Assembly (NCBI RefSeq): GCF_001685015.1
Contig: NZ_MAYT01000001.1
Location: 449,227-513,226, forward strand
Source of the DNA: Pseudobacillus wudalianchiensis
GTDB taxonomy: Bacteria; Bacillota; Bacilli; Bacillales; Domibacillaceae
Direction of reading: 5' to 3'
DNA: 64,000 nt
The translations under genes and the position numbers were made by a program. Under the pieces are notes generated by a model, which was given only the letters and a program-made list of their open reading frames with translations, ran no database searches and was not told the DNA's origin. Below, piece by piece: positions 55,782 through 63,796 of the stretch (within the stretch, counting starts at the first letter, position 1; every line of letters begins with the position of its first letter).

Positions 55782-56306
55782 ATGACTAAAATCAGGGGAT
55801 ACACTTGTAGCTGCTGTGGTGAATATCACGAAGAACTTCCAACGAGTTACGGAAACCCAGCACCAGTTTATTACTATTATGTTGAGCCAGATGAGCAGGA
55901 AGATAGATTTGAACTAGATGACGACTTATGTATTATGGACAATGAACACTATTTTATTCGCGGATGCATTGAAATTCCTATAATTGGGATGGATGAACAC
56001 CTGATATGGGGCGCATGGGTTTCATTAAGTGAAGATAACTTTAACAAAACAAAAGAACTGTGGGATAAACAGGAATTATTAGAGCCAATGCTTGGTTGGT
56101 TATCAACTGATTTACCTTGTTATCCTGATACAGTGAATTTAAAAGCTAGAGTTCATCCTAGGCCAGATGGAATTAGACCTTATTTTGAACTTGAACCAAC
56201 CGACCATCCTTTAGCAGTGGAATTTAGGGATGGAGTGACTATTGAACGGGTGCAAGAGATAGCTGAGCAGTTTTGTTTAAAGCGTGATAACGAAACAAAA
56301 GAGTAG
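55782..56306 (+). CDS. DUF2199 domain protein
   Basis: 174 aa. Starts with a zinc-type pair (YTCSCCGEYHEELP), then DLCIMDNEHYFIRGCIEIPI, WGAWVSLSEDNF and LPCYPDTVNLKARVHPRPDG: all DUF2199 hallmarks. Cytosolic. CGGAGGAGTCAA precedes ATG 55782. The family is frequent beside toxin-immunity genes; activity unknown. Confidence 0.82.
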   Translation: MTKIRGYTCSCCGEYHEELPTSYGNPAPVYYYYVEPDEQEDRFELDDDLCIMDNEHYFIRGCIEIPIIGMDEHLIWGAWVSLSEDNFNKTKELWDKQELLEPMLGWLSTDLPCYPDTVNLKARVHPRPDGIRPYFELEPTDHPLAVEFRDGVTIERVQEIAEQFCLKRDNETKE

Positions 56307-56600
56307 TGATGTCATTTAACGGGTTCCTTTTTGAGGGTTTAGCTAAAATAGCAGTAAAAAGTGGACTGTATGACTGATTTTCCATCGCTGGATTCCACAG
56401 AAATCTCAAGGATGGTACTTTATGAAAATACCGCTCGACCAACTTCTTTATCCAACAAATAAGAAGATTATCGGCTCTTGAACGGCCACTAACAAGGATA
56501 AGGATGACAAGAGCTGCATCTATTCGAACTTCAATCTCAAATATGCTTATATGGCTTTGACAATCTTGAGGATGTATTACAATAGGGAAGGGTAGAAGTG

Positions 56601-56999
56601 ATGAAAAATAAGTGGTTTAAGAAATTAAAGCCTCTTTTGATAACCGCAGTAGTTCTGATCGGTCTTTATTTTGCAGGTAATTATGTACTTAATACACTAT
56701 TCGGGGATATGTGTGGAAACAAGATTGTTCAAAAGTTACCTTCACCAAATGGAGATAAAGTAGCTTATATTTTTCAGCGAGATTGTGGTGCTACAACAGG
56801 GACATCATATCAGTTATCAATTTTGAATTCTGATGAGGAACTCCCGAATAAATCTGGAAATGCATTCGTTTCGGATAACCAATTTCAAATCAAGTGGATT
56901 ACCAACGATAAATTACGAGTAAATTATAATAAGTCCTCGGAGACATACGAAATGGATAAAAGTGTGGGTTGGACTAAGATTGAATATATAGGAAATTAA
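56601..56999 (+). CDS. DUF5412-like membrane-anchored protein
   Basis: 132 aa: signal anchor (LLITAVVLIGLYFAGNYVL), then MCGNKIVQKLPSPNGDKVAY and FQRDCGATTGTSYQLSIL, the DUF5412 core. GGGAAGGGTAG precedes ATG 56601 (GTG 56598 also in frame). 56307-56597 between it and DUF2199 holds no gene. Confidence 0.72.
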   Translation: MKNKWFKKLKPLLITAVVLIGLYFAGNYVLNTLFGDMCGNKIVQKLPSPNGDKVAYIFQRDCGATTGTSYQLSILNSDEELPNKSGNAFVSDNQFQIKWITNDKLRVNYNKSSETYEMDKSVGWTKIEYIGN

Positions 57000-57597
57000 A
57001 TGAGAAACACTTACGATGTTTTCATACAAAAAGAGTATCAAAATCGATGCTCTTTTTTGCTTCTTTAATACTTTTTTAATCTCAAATCATTTGCTGAAAA
57101 GGGTGCGGAGAGTGGTGTTTTTATTTCAATTCCCCATCAAGAGAACTTGTTAGCGCCATTTCAATGCTCTTTTTTAGCATTCAATATATTAATTTTAACC
57201 CATTACTATAAAGAGATAATAAAGTGCAACTCTCGAATAAAGCTTGGTTAATTATTGCCCTCTAACTCTTATTGAATAACAAATGCAAAACTCCATTTCG
57301 AAAAAAGGTTGATCAAAACGGAGTTACTCTCCTTAGCTGAGTATAAGATTATTAAAAAATGGATAGTGTTATTGAGCTTCGATTAAACAAAGCCCCTGTT
57401 GTTTAACAAGACTAAAATTTCATGATTCCGATTATCAGAATCAAAAGATACAATACAGGCACTAAGCGCTCACCGTTATTTCTTCCATTTCAATAGGAGA
57501 GAGAACTTACATACTTTCCATAGGGGGCTTCTAAATATTTCTATCAAATAAATAAACATAGCATTTAACATAGACTTGGGCAAGGAAAATACCTTAA
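57000..57597. other. Gene-free stretch upstream of the CBASS operon
   Basis: About 600 bases. A terminator-like AAAAAGAG / CTCTTTTTT dyad near 57028-57056 fits the DUF5412 gene. AACTCCATTT facing AAACGGAGTT near 57290-57325 is an imperfect hairpin, possibly an IS scar. No coding frame on either strand. Confidence 0.45.
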
Positions 57598-57683
57598 AAA
57601 CACTACATATAGTGTTTATTTTTTTAATTTTTAACTATATATTGATTTCGTTGTTGACTAAACTTTCCTTGCGAGGATATAAT
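57598..57683 (+). promoter_or_regulatory. Hairpin/operator and consensus promoter of the CBASS operon
   Basis: AAACACTA-CATA-TAGTGTTT (57598-57617) is a perfect 8-bp dyad followed by a T run: a terminator insulating the operon or an operator. TTGACT at 57654-57659 and TATAAT at 57678-57683, 18 bases apart, form a near-consensus sigma-A promoter 42 bases before the first start codon. Confidence 0.7.
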
Positions 57684-57724
57684 TAGGGAGGCAAGAACAA
57701 ATATTCGATTCAAGGGGGAATTAT

Positions 57725-58855
57725 ATGTTCGATAGTTTTAGTAATCAGTTGGATGATTTATTACAACGAGTTGGTCATAAGCTTCAAATCAGCAAAACAC
57801 AACGGAAACTAGCAGAACAACGCTACAATTCTGTTGGTATCTGGCTATCAGATGACCAAAAATTCTTCAAAGGAAAAGATGTGGATATATATCCGCAAGG
57901 TTCCTTAAGTATTAGTACCACCGTCAAACCGCTACAACAACAAGAGTATGATCTAGACCTCGTCTGTGAAATAAAAGAAAACTGGCAAGGCAAAGATCCC
58001 CTCGAACTTTTAGACTCCATTGAAAGACGCCTCAATGAACACGACACCTATAAGAAAATGGTAGAAAGAAAGAACCGTTGTGTACGGCTTAACTACGCCA
58101 ATGAATTCCACATGGATATCCTACCAGCTCACCCAACAGACAATGGCAATAACACAAACGTGAAAGTGCCTGATAGGAAAGCAGAGGACTGGAAAGACAG
58201 CAATCCAAAAGGGTATGCTGCTTGGCTTAATGAACGCTCCGAACAATATTGGAATGTGCTCCTTGAGAAAAAAGCAGTAGCGTCCATACAGCCCCTGCCA
58301 ATAGATGATGATCCTAACCGTAAGCCACCATTAAAACGTGCCGTCCAACTTATCAAGCGTTATCGTGACATTTATTTTGAAGATGATCCAGACTCTGCCC
58401 CAATCAGTATTGTTCTTACAACGCTTGCAGGAAAGTACTACGATGGACAAGTTTCTGTAAATGATGCGATTGACGTCATTCTAGAAAAAATACTTGCCAA
58501 TATTCCAAGAGAAGGCAGGTTGATTGTAGTAAACCCTACCAATAAACAAGAAGATTTAAGTGAACGTTGGGACGGGAAACCTAAATTGTACCATTCATTT
58601 GTGAGTTTTGTCCGCGACTTCAAACAACATTGGTCTGAACTTAATAAAATTCAAGGTATCGATGAAATCGCAAAAGAACTAAAAGTAATGTTTGGAGAGA
58701 GCATTATTAATGAAAGCCTAAAAGAGCAGGCTGAATTTATGGAAAAAGCCCGAAAAAAACAAGTGCTGGGTGTTGTTGGCTCCTCGGGACTGCTTGTTGC
58801 AGCGGCGAAAGAACCAGTTATCCCATTAAGGAAGAACACGTTTTATGGCGAGTAA
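57725..58855 (+). CDS. CBASS CD-NTase (cyclic oligonucleotide synthase)
   Basis: Senses phage infection and makes a cyclic di- or trinucleotide that switches on the effector. 376 aa. Nucleotidyltransferase core: PQGSLS (G59-S60), EYDLDLVCEI (D76, D78) and third Asp D131 (HMDILPA). The helical OAS-like second half (LKRAVQLIKRYRDIYF, APISIVLTTLAGKYY) is present. AAGGGGGAATTAT precedes ATG 57725. Clade not assigned. Product identity cannot be read from the sequence. Overlaps the E2 gene by 11 bases. Confidence 0.9.
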   Translation: MFDSFSNQLDDLLQRVGHKLQISKTQRKLAEQRYNSVGIWLSDDQKFFKGKDVDIYPQGSLSISTTVKPLQQQEYDLDLVCEIKENWQGKDPLELLDSIERRLNEHDTYKKMVERKNRCVRLNYANEFHMDILPAHPTDNGNNTNVKVPDRKAEDWKDSNPKGYAAWLNERSEQYWNVLLEKKAVASIQPLPIDDDPNRKPPLKRAVQLIKRYRDIYFEDDPDSAPISIVLTTLAGKYYDGQVSVNDAIDVILEKILANIPREGRLIVVNPTNKQEDLSERWDGKPKLYHSFVSFVRDFKQHWSELNKIQGIDEIAKELKVMFGESIINESLKEQAEFMEKARKKQVLGVVGSSGLLVAAAKEPVIPLRKNTFYGE

Positions 58856-59309
58856 AAAGGTTTGGTTTAATAATAAATTGTCTTTGTCAAAACAAGTCAT
58901 TGCGATGGAAAAGTTATTCCCAAGTTTTGAAGTGAGTTGGAAGAAAAACACCGTTATATGGACAGGGAATCTTAAACCCACAGAAATGAGCGCTACATAT
59001 ACCATACAAATATCTTATTCGTTAGATATGAAGAAACCCGAAATAATCGTTCTCTCGCCGAAGTTAAAAAGGCGAGAGGATGAAGCGATCCCTCATATTT
59101 ATCCAGAAGAAAAATTGTGTCTATTTCAACCAAGAAAAAAGGAATGGACAAAAGAAACGTTTATCGCAGACACTATCGTCCCTTGGACAAGCCTATGGTT
59201 ATATTACTATGAAATGTGGCATGCAACTGGAGCTTGGCTTGGTGGAGGGGAACACTTCAGACCGAAGAAAAAAAGGAGGGAATTAAGTGAAGAGAGTGCT
59301 GTCAATTGA
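58845..59309 (+). CDS. E2-like conjugation protein of short type II CBASS
   Basis: 154 aa with the prokaryotic E2 pattern seen next to CD-NTases: PHIYPEEKLCLFQPRKKEW with catalytic C92, then IVPWTSLWLYYYEMWHATGA and GGGEHF. In related systems such a protein conjugates or primes the cyclase C-terminus to raise its activity. No E1 or JAB partner is present, which defines the short, E2-only form. Start and stop overlap both neighbours, so the three genes are one coupled unit. Confidence 0.85.
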   Translation: MASKKVWFNNKLSLSKQVIAMEKLFPSFEVSWKKNTVIWTGNLKPTEMSATYTIQISYSLDMKKPEIIVLSPKLKRREDEAIPHIYPEEKLCLFQPRKKEWTKETFIADTIVPWTSLWLYYYEMWHATGAWLGGGEHFRPKKKRRELSEESAVN

Positions 59310-60240
59310 TGGAGGAGGTATAAAAGGAGTGTTCCCAGCTTCTTTTCTTGCTTCCCTAGAGGATTCTATTGGTGAAAACATTGGGGAATATTTTGATCTT
59401 ATTGTTGGAACGTCAACTGGAGGAATCATTGCTTTAGGGCTTGCAAGTGGCATGAGTGCAAAAGAAGTTGTTTCTTTTTATGAACAAGAGGGTCCTAATA
59501 TTTTCAAAGGAAATAAATTGTTGCGAGCATTGCGTTGGCTACCGCTTGCAAAATACAGTCAAGAGCCGCTTAAAGAAGCTTTAAAAAATTGCTTCGGAGA
59601 AAAACGAATTGGCGAATGTAAGACACGGGTTGTTATACCGTCCATGAATCTTGATACAGGAGAAGTTCATATTTATAAAACTGCACATCATGAACGGTTT
59701 AGAAATGATTATAAGGAAAAAATAACGGAAGCTGCACTAGCAACTTCTGCTGCTCCAACCTTTTTTCCGAGTAAGATATCAGAAAGTGGGACATCCTTAG
59801 TTGACGGGGGAATGTGGGCGAATAACCCAGTTGGTACCGCAGTTGTTGAAGCAATTGGTGTCCTCGGATGGAAGCCAGGTGAATTTCAGGTGTTAAGTAT
59901 CGGTTGCACATCAGAACCGTTCTCTGTTAATTGGGGAAGGAAGTTTGGATTAGGAGCAGGTTATTGGGCTCTAAAATTGGCGGACACATTTATGACTGCA
60001 CAATCCTCTCAAAGTTTAGGAACAGCAAAACTGTTAGCAGGTCATGAGTTTGTACATAGGTATGATGTTATAATGCCAAAAGATCGTTTTAAATTAGATG
60101 GAATAAAAGAAATACAATCACTAAAAGGACTTGGTCATACGGAAGCCCGAAAAGCGTTCCATGAACTCAAAAATTTCTTCTTCAATGAAAAGGCAGAACC
60201 CTTTATTCCATTTTATCAATTGATAAAAGAAGCTGGATAA
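59287..60240 (+). CDS. capV: CapV-like patatin phospholipase, CBASS effector
   Basis: Cyclic-nucleotide-activated phospholipase that degrades the inner membrane and kills the infected cell. 317 aa. Oxyanion motif DGGGIKG, nucleophile S43 in GTSTG, and catalytic D173 in DGGMWANNP. GTG 59287 follows AAAGGAGGGAATTAA inside the E2 gene (23-base overlap). A terminator lies ~100 bases downstream. Confidence 0.92.
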   Translation: MKRVLSIDGGGIKGVFPASFLASLEDSIGENIGEYFDLIVGTSTGGIIALGLASGMSAKEVVSFYEQEGPNIFKGNKLLRALRWLPLAKYSQEPLKEALKNCFGEKRIGECKTRVVIPSMNLDTGEVHIYKTAHHERFRNDYKEKITEAALATSAAPTFFPSKISESGTSLVDGGMWANNPVGTAVVEAIGVLGWKPGEFQVLSIGCTSEPFSVNWGRKFGLGAGYWALKLADTFMTAQSSQSLGTAKLLAGHEFVHRYDVIMPKDRFKLDGIKEIQSLKGLGHTEARKAFHELKNFFFNEKAEPFIPFYQLIKEAG

Positions 60241-60344
60241 AACACTAACAAGTTTGGTTCAGAAGTACAAAACACCAGATAGCATTGAGAAACAGTTTAT
60301 TTAGTTCATTTTCAGCAATACAATCAACATACAAAATAACGTGT

Positions 60345-60373
60345 AAAAGGAGCGGAAACCCGCTCCTTTTTCT
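60345..60373 (+). terminator. CBASS operon terminator
   Basis: AAAAGGAGCGG / CCGCTCCTTTT, 11-bp perfect stem with a 4-base loop, then T-rich. Confidence 0.88.
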
Positions 60374-60383
60374 TCTACTTCAT

Positions 60384-60533
60384 TTATTTTAGTCCCGATA
60401 AATTATCACCTGTGATAATTTCAAACATTATTACTGATTGTTCTTTTGATAATTGGGCGTACTGATCTTCACCTTGAACAATTTCTAATTTATCCTTATT
60501 TGGACTAATCCAAACCCTGTGTACTTACTTTTA
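60384..60533 (-). pseudogene. 3' remnant of a lipoprotein gene (paralogue of 48316-48753)
   Basis: VWISPNKDKLEIVQGEDQYA then QLSKEQSVIMFEIITGDNLS and GLK, clearly the tail of the family whose intact member ends YELWVSPNKDKIELVIQGKG...FEIVTGEKLSDLKQ. A stop lies immediately upstream in frame. Confidence 0.7.
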
Positions 60534-60556
60534 TTTGCTACGAATGATCTTTAAAC

Positions 60557-61330
60557 TCATTTATAGTAGGGAGGCATTTCGCCTTCTTCTTTATAAAGGC
60601 TTAAGGTAGAACGATCTACTTGATAAGAGAAGGTCCAATCTCCTTTTTTATTTCCTTTGCTCCATTTTTCTTTAAGCGTTACCAAGTATCTTTCTTTTTT
60701 TGTTTCTTTCACTGATGTTTCTTTTTCTACTTGATACCCATTAATTATTCCTGCCCATTTTCCCTCTTTTTTAGGGAAGCCATCGGTAATAGTGCCTTCT
60801 CCTTCCGTAGCCGATTGAATGGCATCTTCCTTTGTAAAAGGCGGAAGAGGAGGGGAGATTAAATAAAAATACCCCCAACATACCCCATATATAAGAAGTG
60901 GGGCGAGAAAAAACATTTTTATAGACTTCTTATTCTTTGAAGCTCTTTTATATAACCATCTATCTACACATGCGTATAATAAGGCAGCTAACATGCCATG
61001 TAAAGCAAGGATCCAATATTGAAACAATAAACCATTTGCTAATCCAAATATGCCATGTAACAACACATAGAGCCAGTCATGTTTTTTAAACCATTTTCTT
61101 TGCAAATACTCTATTCCAATCGATACTATGCTGCCGTATATTAAGATAATTCCTCCTACATACATAATAAAAACAGAGGACCACCCCAAAAATTCATTTC
61201 CAAGGTTATAGGTGATTTCTGAATCACTATCTTTCAAAGTAAAAAAAGTGATGAATATAGAGGTGATCAATGTAGCAACAAACGTAGTAATTAATTTCCT
61301 AAGAAAAATACTGCCTAATTTATTTTGCAT
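60557..61330 (-). CDS. Hypothetical multi-pass membrane protein
   Basis: 257 aa from ATG 61330 (CAGGAATG upstream); GTG 61369 would overlap the preceding gene by four bases. Five transmembrane segments in the first ~165 residues, then an outer domain (FPKKEGKWAGIINGYQVEKE, GDWTFSYQVDRSTLSLY). Downstream partner of the zinc-ribbon membrane protein. No family recognised. Confidence 0.65.
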   Translation of the reverse strand: MQNKLGSIFLRKLITTFVATLITSIFITFFTLKDSDSEITYNLGNEFLGWSSVFIMYVGGIILIYGSIVSIGIEYLQRKWFKKHDWLYVLLHGIFGLANGLLFQYWILALHGMLAALLYACVDRWLYKRASKNKKSIKMFFLAPLLIYGVCWGYFYLISPPLPPFTKEDAIQSATEGEGTITDGFPKKEGKWAGIINGYQVEKETSVKETKKERYLVTLKEKWSKGNKKGDWTFSYQVDRSTLSLYKEEGEMPPYYK

Positions 61331-61365
61331 ATTTTCATTCCTGTCTTTTGAAAATGCTGTGCTTA

Positions 61366-61713
61366 TCACTGTCGTTTTTTCAAATGTAAATTACCCTTAT
61401 TAAACATAATAAGTCCATTAACCCGCTCATATAGGGCATATAAAGGATATAGCAGCCCAATAAAGACGATAAAGGAAGGTGTTTTTTCAATAACAGGTAT
61501 TACGCGAGATAGCAAAGATATTAATATTTCTGTTAAGTAAATAAATAAAGGTATTATGGCTATCAAACCGATCAAAAGAAATGGGGTTACTTTTGTTTCT
61601 TTTAATTTGGCTTTGCAGTACGGGCACTTCATTGTAAAAGGTGATGAAAAATCCTCAAAGTCATCAAGCGTTATTGCTTTTTGACAATTTGGACAGGGTA
61701 CAGAGGTTCTCAT
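61366..61713 (-). CDS. Zinc-ribbon membrane protein
   Basis: 115 aa: N-terminal zinc ribbon (CPNCQKA and CPYCKAK), two transmembrane helices (FLLIGLIAIIPLFIYLTEIL; FIVFIGLLYPLYALYE) and a basic tail. AGGAGATTATT precedes ATG 61713. Likely co-transcribed with the next membrane protein. Confidence 0.65.
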   Translation of the reverse strand: MRTSVPCPNCQKAITLDDFEDFSSPFTMKCPYCKAKLKETKVTPFLLIGLIAIIPLFIYLTEILISLLSRVIPVIEKTPSFIVFIGLLYPLYALYERVNGLIMFNKGNLHLKKRQ

Positions 61714-61872
61714 AATAATCTCCTTACAAAAGAATTTATCTTAGTAAAAATGGGAATTACATTACACGCTTAGTAAATAGAGAATAGTAGTATTTAGAAG
61801 AGGACAGTTGATTGAGCCTGTTTACACAAAGTGTTTAGGAAACGCAAAAAACTTATAACATTGCTTCTCCAA

Positions 61873-62145
61873 TTATAGAGACAGAAGGAATAGCAGTAAT
61901 AAGCTCGGTAAGATAAAGGCTGGTATAGAAAGTAGAACCTTAATTGGATAGCGAATGTCACTGAAGTGTTTATAAAGCTGACCTATTGGTTTCCAAATTA
62001 GTGCGACAAGAAGTAAGTATATACATGCTGATATTAGATCAATACGAGTAAATGGGGAGTCTAAATATTTATCAAGACAAAAATTGAGAACATATAACAC
62101 ACTAAGCAGTACAGTTTGAAGAACAAAGAATTTAAATTTTTTCAT
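61873..62145 (-). CDS. Small membrane protein
   Basis: 90 aa from ATG 62145 after TAGGAGTAAG. Three hydrophobic helices (FFVLQTVLLSVLYVLNF; LISACIYLLLVALIW; VLLSIPAFILPSLLLLFLLS). Unknown function. Confidence 0.55.
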   Translation of the reverse strand: MKKFKFFVLQTVLLSVLYVLNFCLDKYLDSPFTRIDLISACIYLLLVALIWKPIGQLYKHFSDIRYPIKVLLSIPAFILPSLLLLFLLSL

Positions 62146-62151
62146 AAACAA

Positions 62152-62535
62152 CTTACTCCTATTTCATATGGTGAACGTATGTAAATTATAAGTTTCGTAG
62201 GAAAAATAGTAAATAGGAATCTAATAAGAACAGATGATGTTAAAAGTGATTTGTTGGCTTTTTTGTTGTACTCCAGGAAGAGACCTTACAGTATAATGAT
62301 TGAAAGTAGAAGATGCAAAATCTTCTGCCTTGTCTATTGCGAAATGCAGCCTGATTTTGGCAAAGTTACCTTGCTTGGTTCTTAATTATGGATAGTAGTA
62401 GTAACGAAAACACTAAACAAAATATAAAGGAATTATCGTTGTCATCATCGGTATTTAAAATAACAGATACCTACGATTATCTAAATTTATTGTTTAAACA
62501 AAAATATTAATAAGTTTTCAAAAGGCGGGATTTGA
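62152..62535. other. Gene-free stretch
   Basis: AT-rich. AGAAGAT-GCAAA-ATCTTCT near 62308 is a small perfect hairpin. A 40-codon frame from 62394 (MDSSSNENTKQNIKELSLSS) has no ribosome site and is probably a remnant. Confidence 0.35.
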
Positions 62536-62888
62536 TTGAGTAATATTGAGTTCGAAAAAGAACTTTGGTTTGAATTAGAAGGTCATTGTGAAGGGAAGCA
62601 TTATATTGTTGGCAATCCCCATACTTTTAATGGAAGAATATCGGCATATTGCCCTCAAAAAGAAACATTGGATATTTATTGGGGAATGAACCTTCACCTC
62701 CTGTTGATGAAGAGGGTGATTTGTATCCTCCAATGCACGAAGAATATATTCATTAGGAGAAAAGTATTGAGTTATTTAATAAGACTGGATATTGGTATGC
62801 AGGAGATAGGAATTGTGAAGTTTGTGGAAAGAAGTTACTGAATTCTTGGATTGAATTTGAATGTGAAAACTGCTGTAAAGAGGAATAA
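62536..62888 (+). pseudogene. Immunity-type gene broken by a frameshift and a stop
   Basis: Starts TTG 62536 (GGCGGGATTTGA upstream): SNIEFEKELWFELEGHCEGK, then RISAYCPQKETLDIY. Near 62680 the sense frame changes to GNEPSPPVDEEGDLYPPMHE, meets TAG at 62754 and continues KSIELFNKTGYWYAGDRNCE, CGKKLLNSWIEFECENC to 62888. Two independent lesions. Confidence 0.65.
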
Positions 62889-62975
62889 CCTAATAAATTA
62901 TATCGGAAACTATCACACAGTGGGTAGTTCCTAATTATTATCTATCCTTTGAATATCATTGATGAGCGCGAGTGA

Positions 62976-63122
62976 CAACAGTATATATTAACCATTTTAA
63001 GAACATTCTACAACTTTTGTGAAATTTATAAATCAGTCGGTGAAAAAGAACTTATCCCTGTGAGACATTTAGGAATTACTAATAACAAGGGTAATTCAAA
63101 AAATATAGTATATCTAAGATAG
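62976..63122 (+). pseudogene. 3' remnant of an unknown gene
   Basis: 48 codons without a start: QQYILTILRTFYNFCEIYKS then VGEKELIPVRHLGITNNKGN, ending IVYLR. A terminator hairpin begins at its stop codon, which supports a once real gene end. Confidence 0.4.
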
Positions 63123-63150
63123 TTCACTTAATATCAAGTGAACTTATTTT
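63121..63150 (+). terminator. Terminator
   Basis: AGTTCACTT / AAGTGAACT, 9-bp perfect stem, 6-base loop, then TATTTTTT. Confidence 0.8.
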
Positions 63151-63268
63151 TTAAAAGGAAAGGGAACAATTATTATGAAATAAATTGATAGATTGTGAGA
63201 AAACTTTGTTAAAGCTAACTAATAAATTTTCAAAGAAAAATTATAAGCAAGTATGGAGGTGGGAAACA

Positions 63269-63694
63269 GTGAAGAAAAGTTTATTATCAATAGTTTTATT
63301 TTCAATAATTATACTCTCAGGTTGTAATTCAACGAACAATGAAATTATAGCTAAAGGAAAAAGTCAATATTGGAAGGTTTCTATTGCTTATAAGTTGGAA
63401 GGAAGTATGCTTAATGACAATGGAAATATGGTCTATTTAAAAGATAATCCTCCTAAAAAAGTTGAATTTAAATATTCTTATCCGAATGGTTTTCCTACTG
63501 GTTCGTCAGGAACAGTAGAACATTACGAGGAAAATATAAAGGAGTTTAAAATTGGCGGTGGCAGCGGTAGCCTTAATAAAGGGGACAATTATGAAAATCT
63601 AAAAGAAAAAATTGATGAAATGTCTGTTTTAATTCAATGGGAAACCGATGGGAAAGTTTATAATGAAACTGTTGACCTTAATGCAATGAAATAA
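63269..63694 (+). CDS. Lipoprotein of unknown function
   Basis: 141 aa from GTG 63269, 6 bases after GGAGGTGGG; the frame is open 84 bases upstream. Lipobox ILSGC. The mature part is beta-rich (KGKSQYWKVSIAYKLEG, VEFKYSYPNGFPTGSSGTVE, GGGSGSLNKGDN). Outer-face; no family recognised. Confidence 0.65.
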   Translation: MKKSLLSIVLFSIIILSGCNSTNNEIIAKGKSQYWKVSIAYKLEGSMLNDNGNMVYLKDNPPKKVEFKYSYPNGFPTGSSGTVEHYEENIKEFKIGGGSGSLNKGDNYENLKEKIDEMSVLIQWETDGKVYNETVDLNAMK

Positions 63695-63730
63695 GTATTA
63701 GAATTGGTTATTCACTCATTTTTTCATAAA

Positions 63731-63769
63731 AACGAGAAGAAGCGCTTGGAATTCCAAGCATTTCTTGTA
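63731..63769. terminator. Palindromic terminator between convergent genes
   Basis: Contains GCTTGGAATTCCAAGC (63744-63759), a perfect 16-bp palindrome, flanked by AAGAAG and CATTTCTT arms. Confidence 0.6.
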
Positions 63770-63796
63770 CTATTATTGCTTTTTCTTTTCCTTAAG

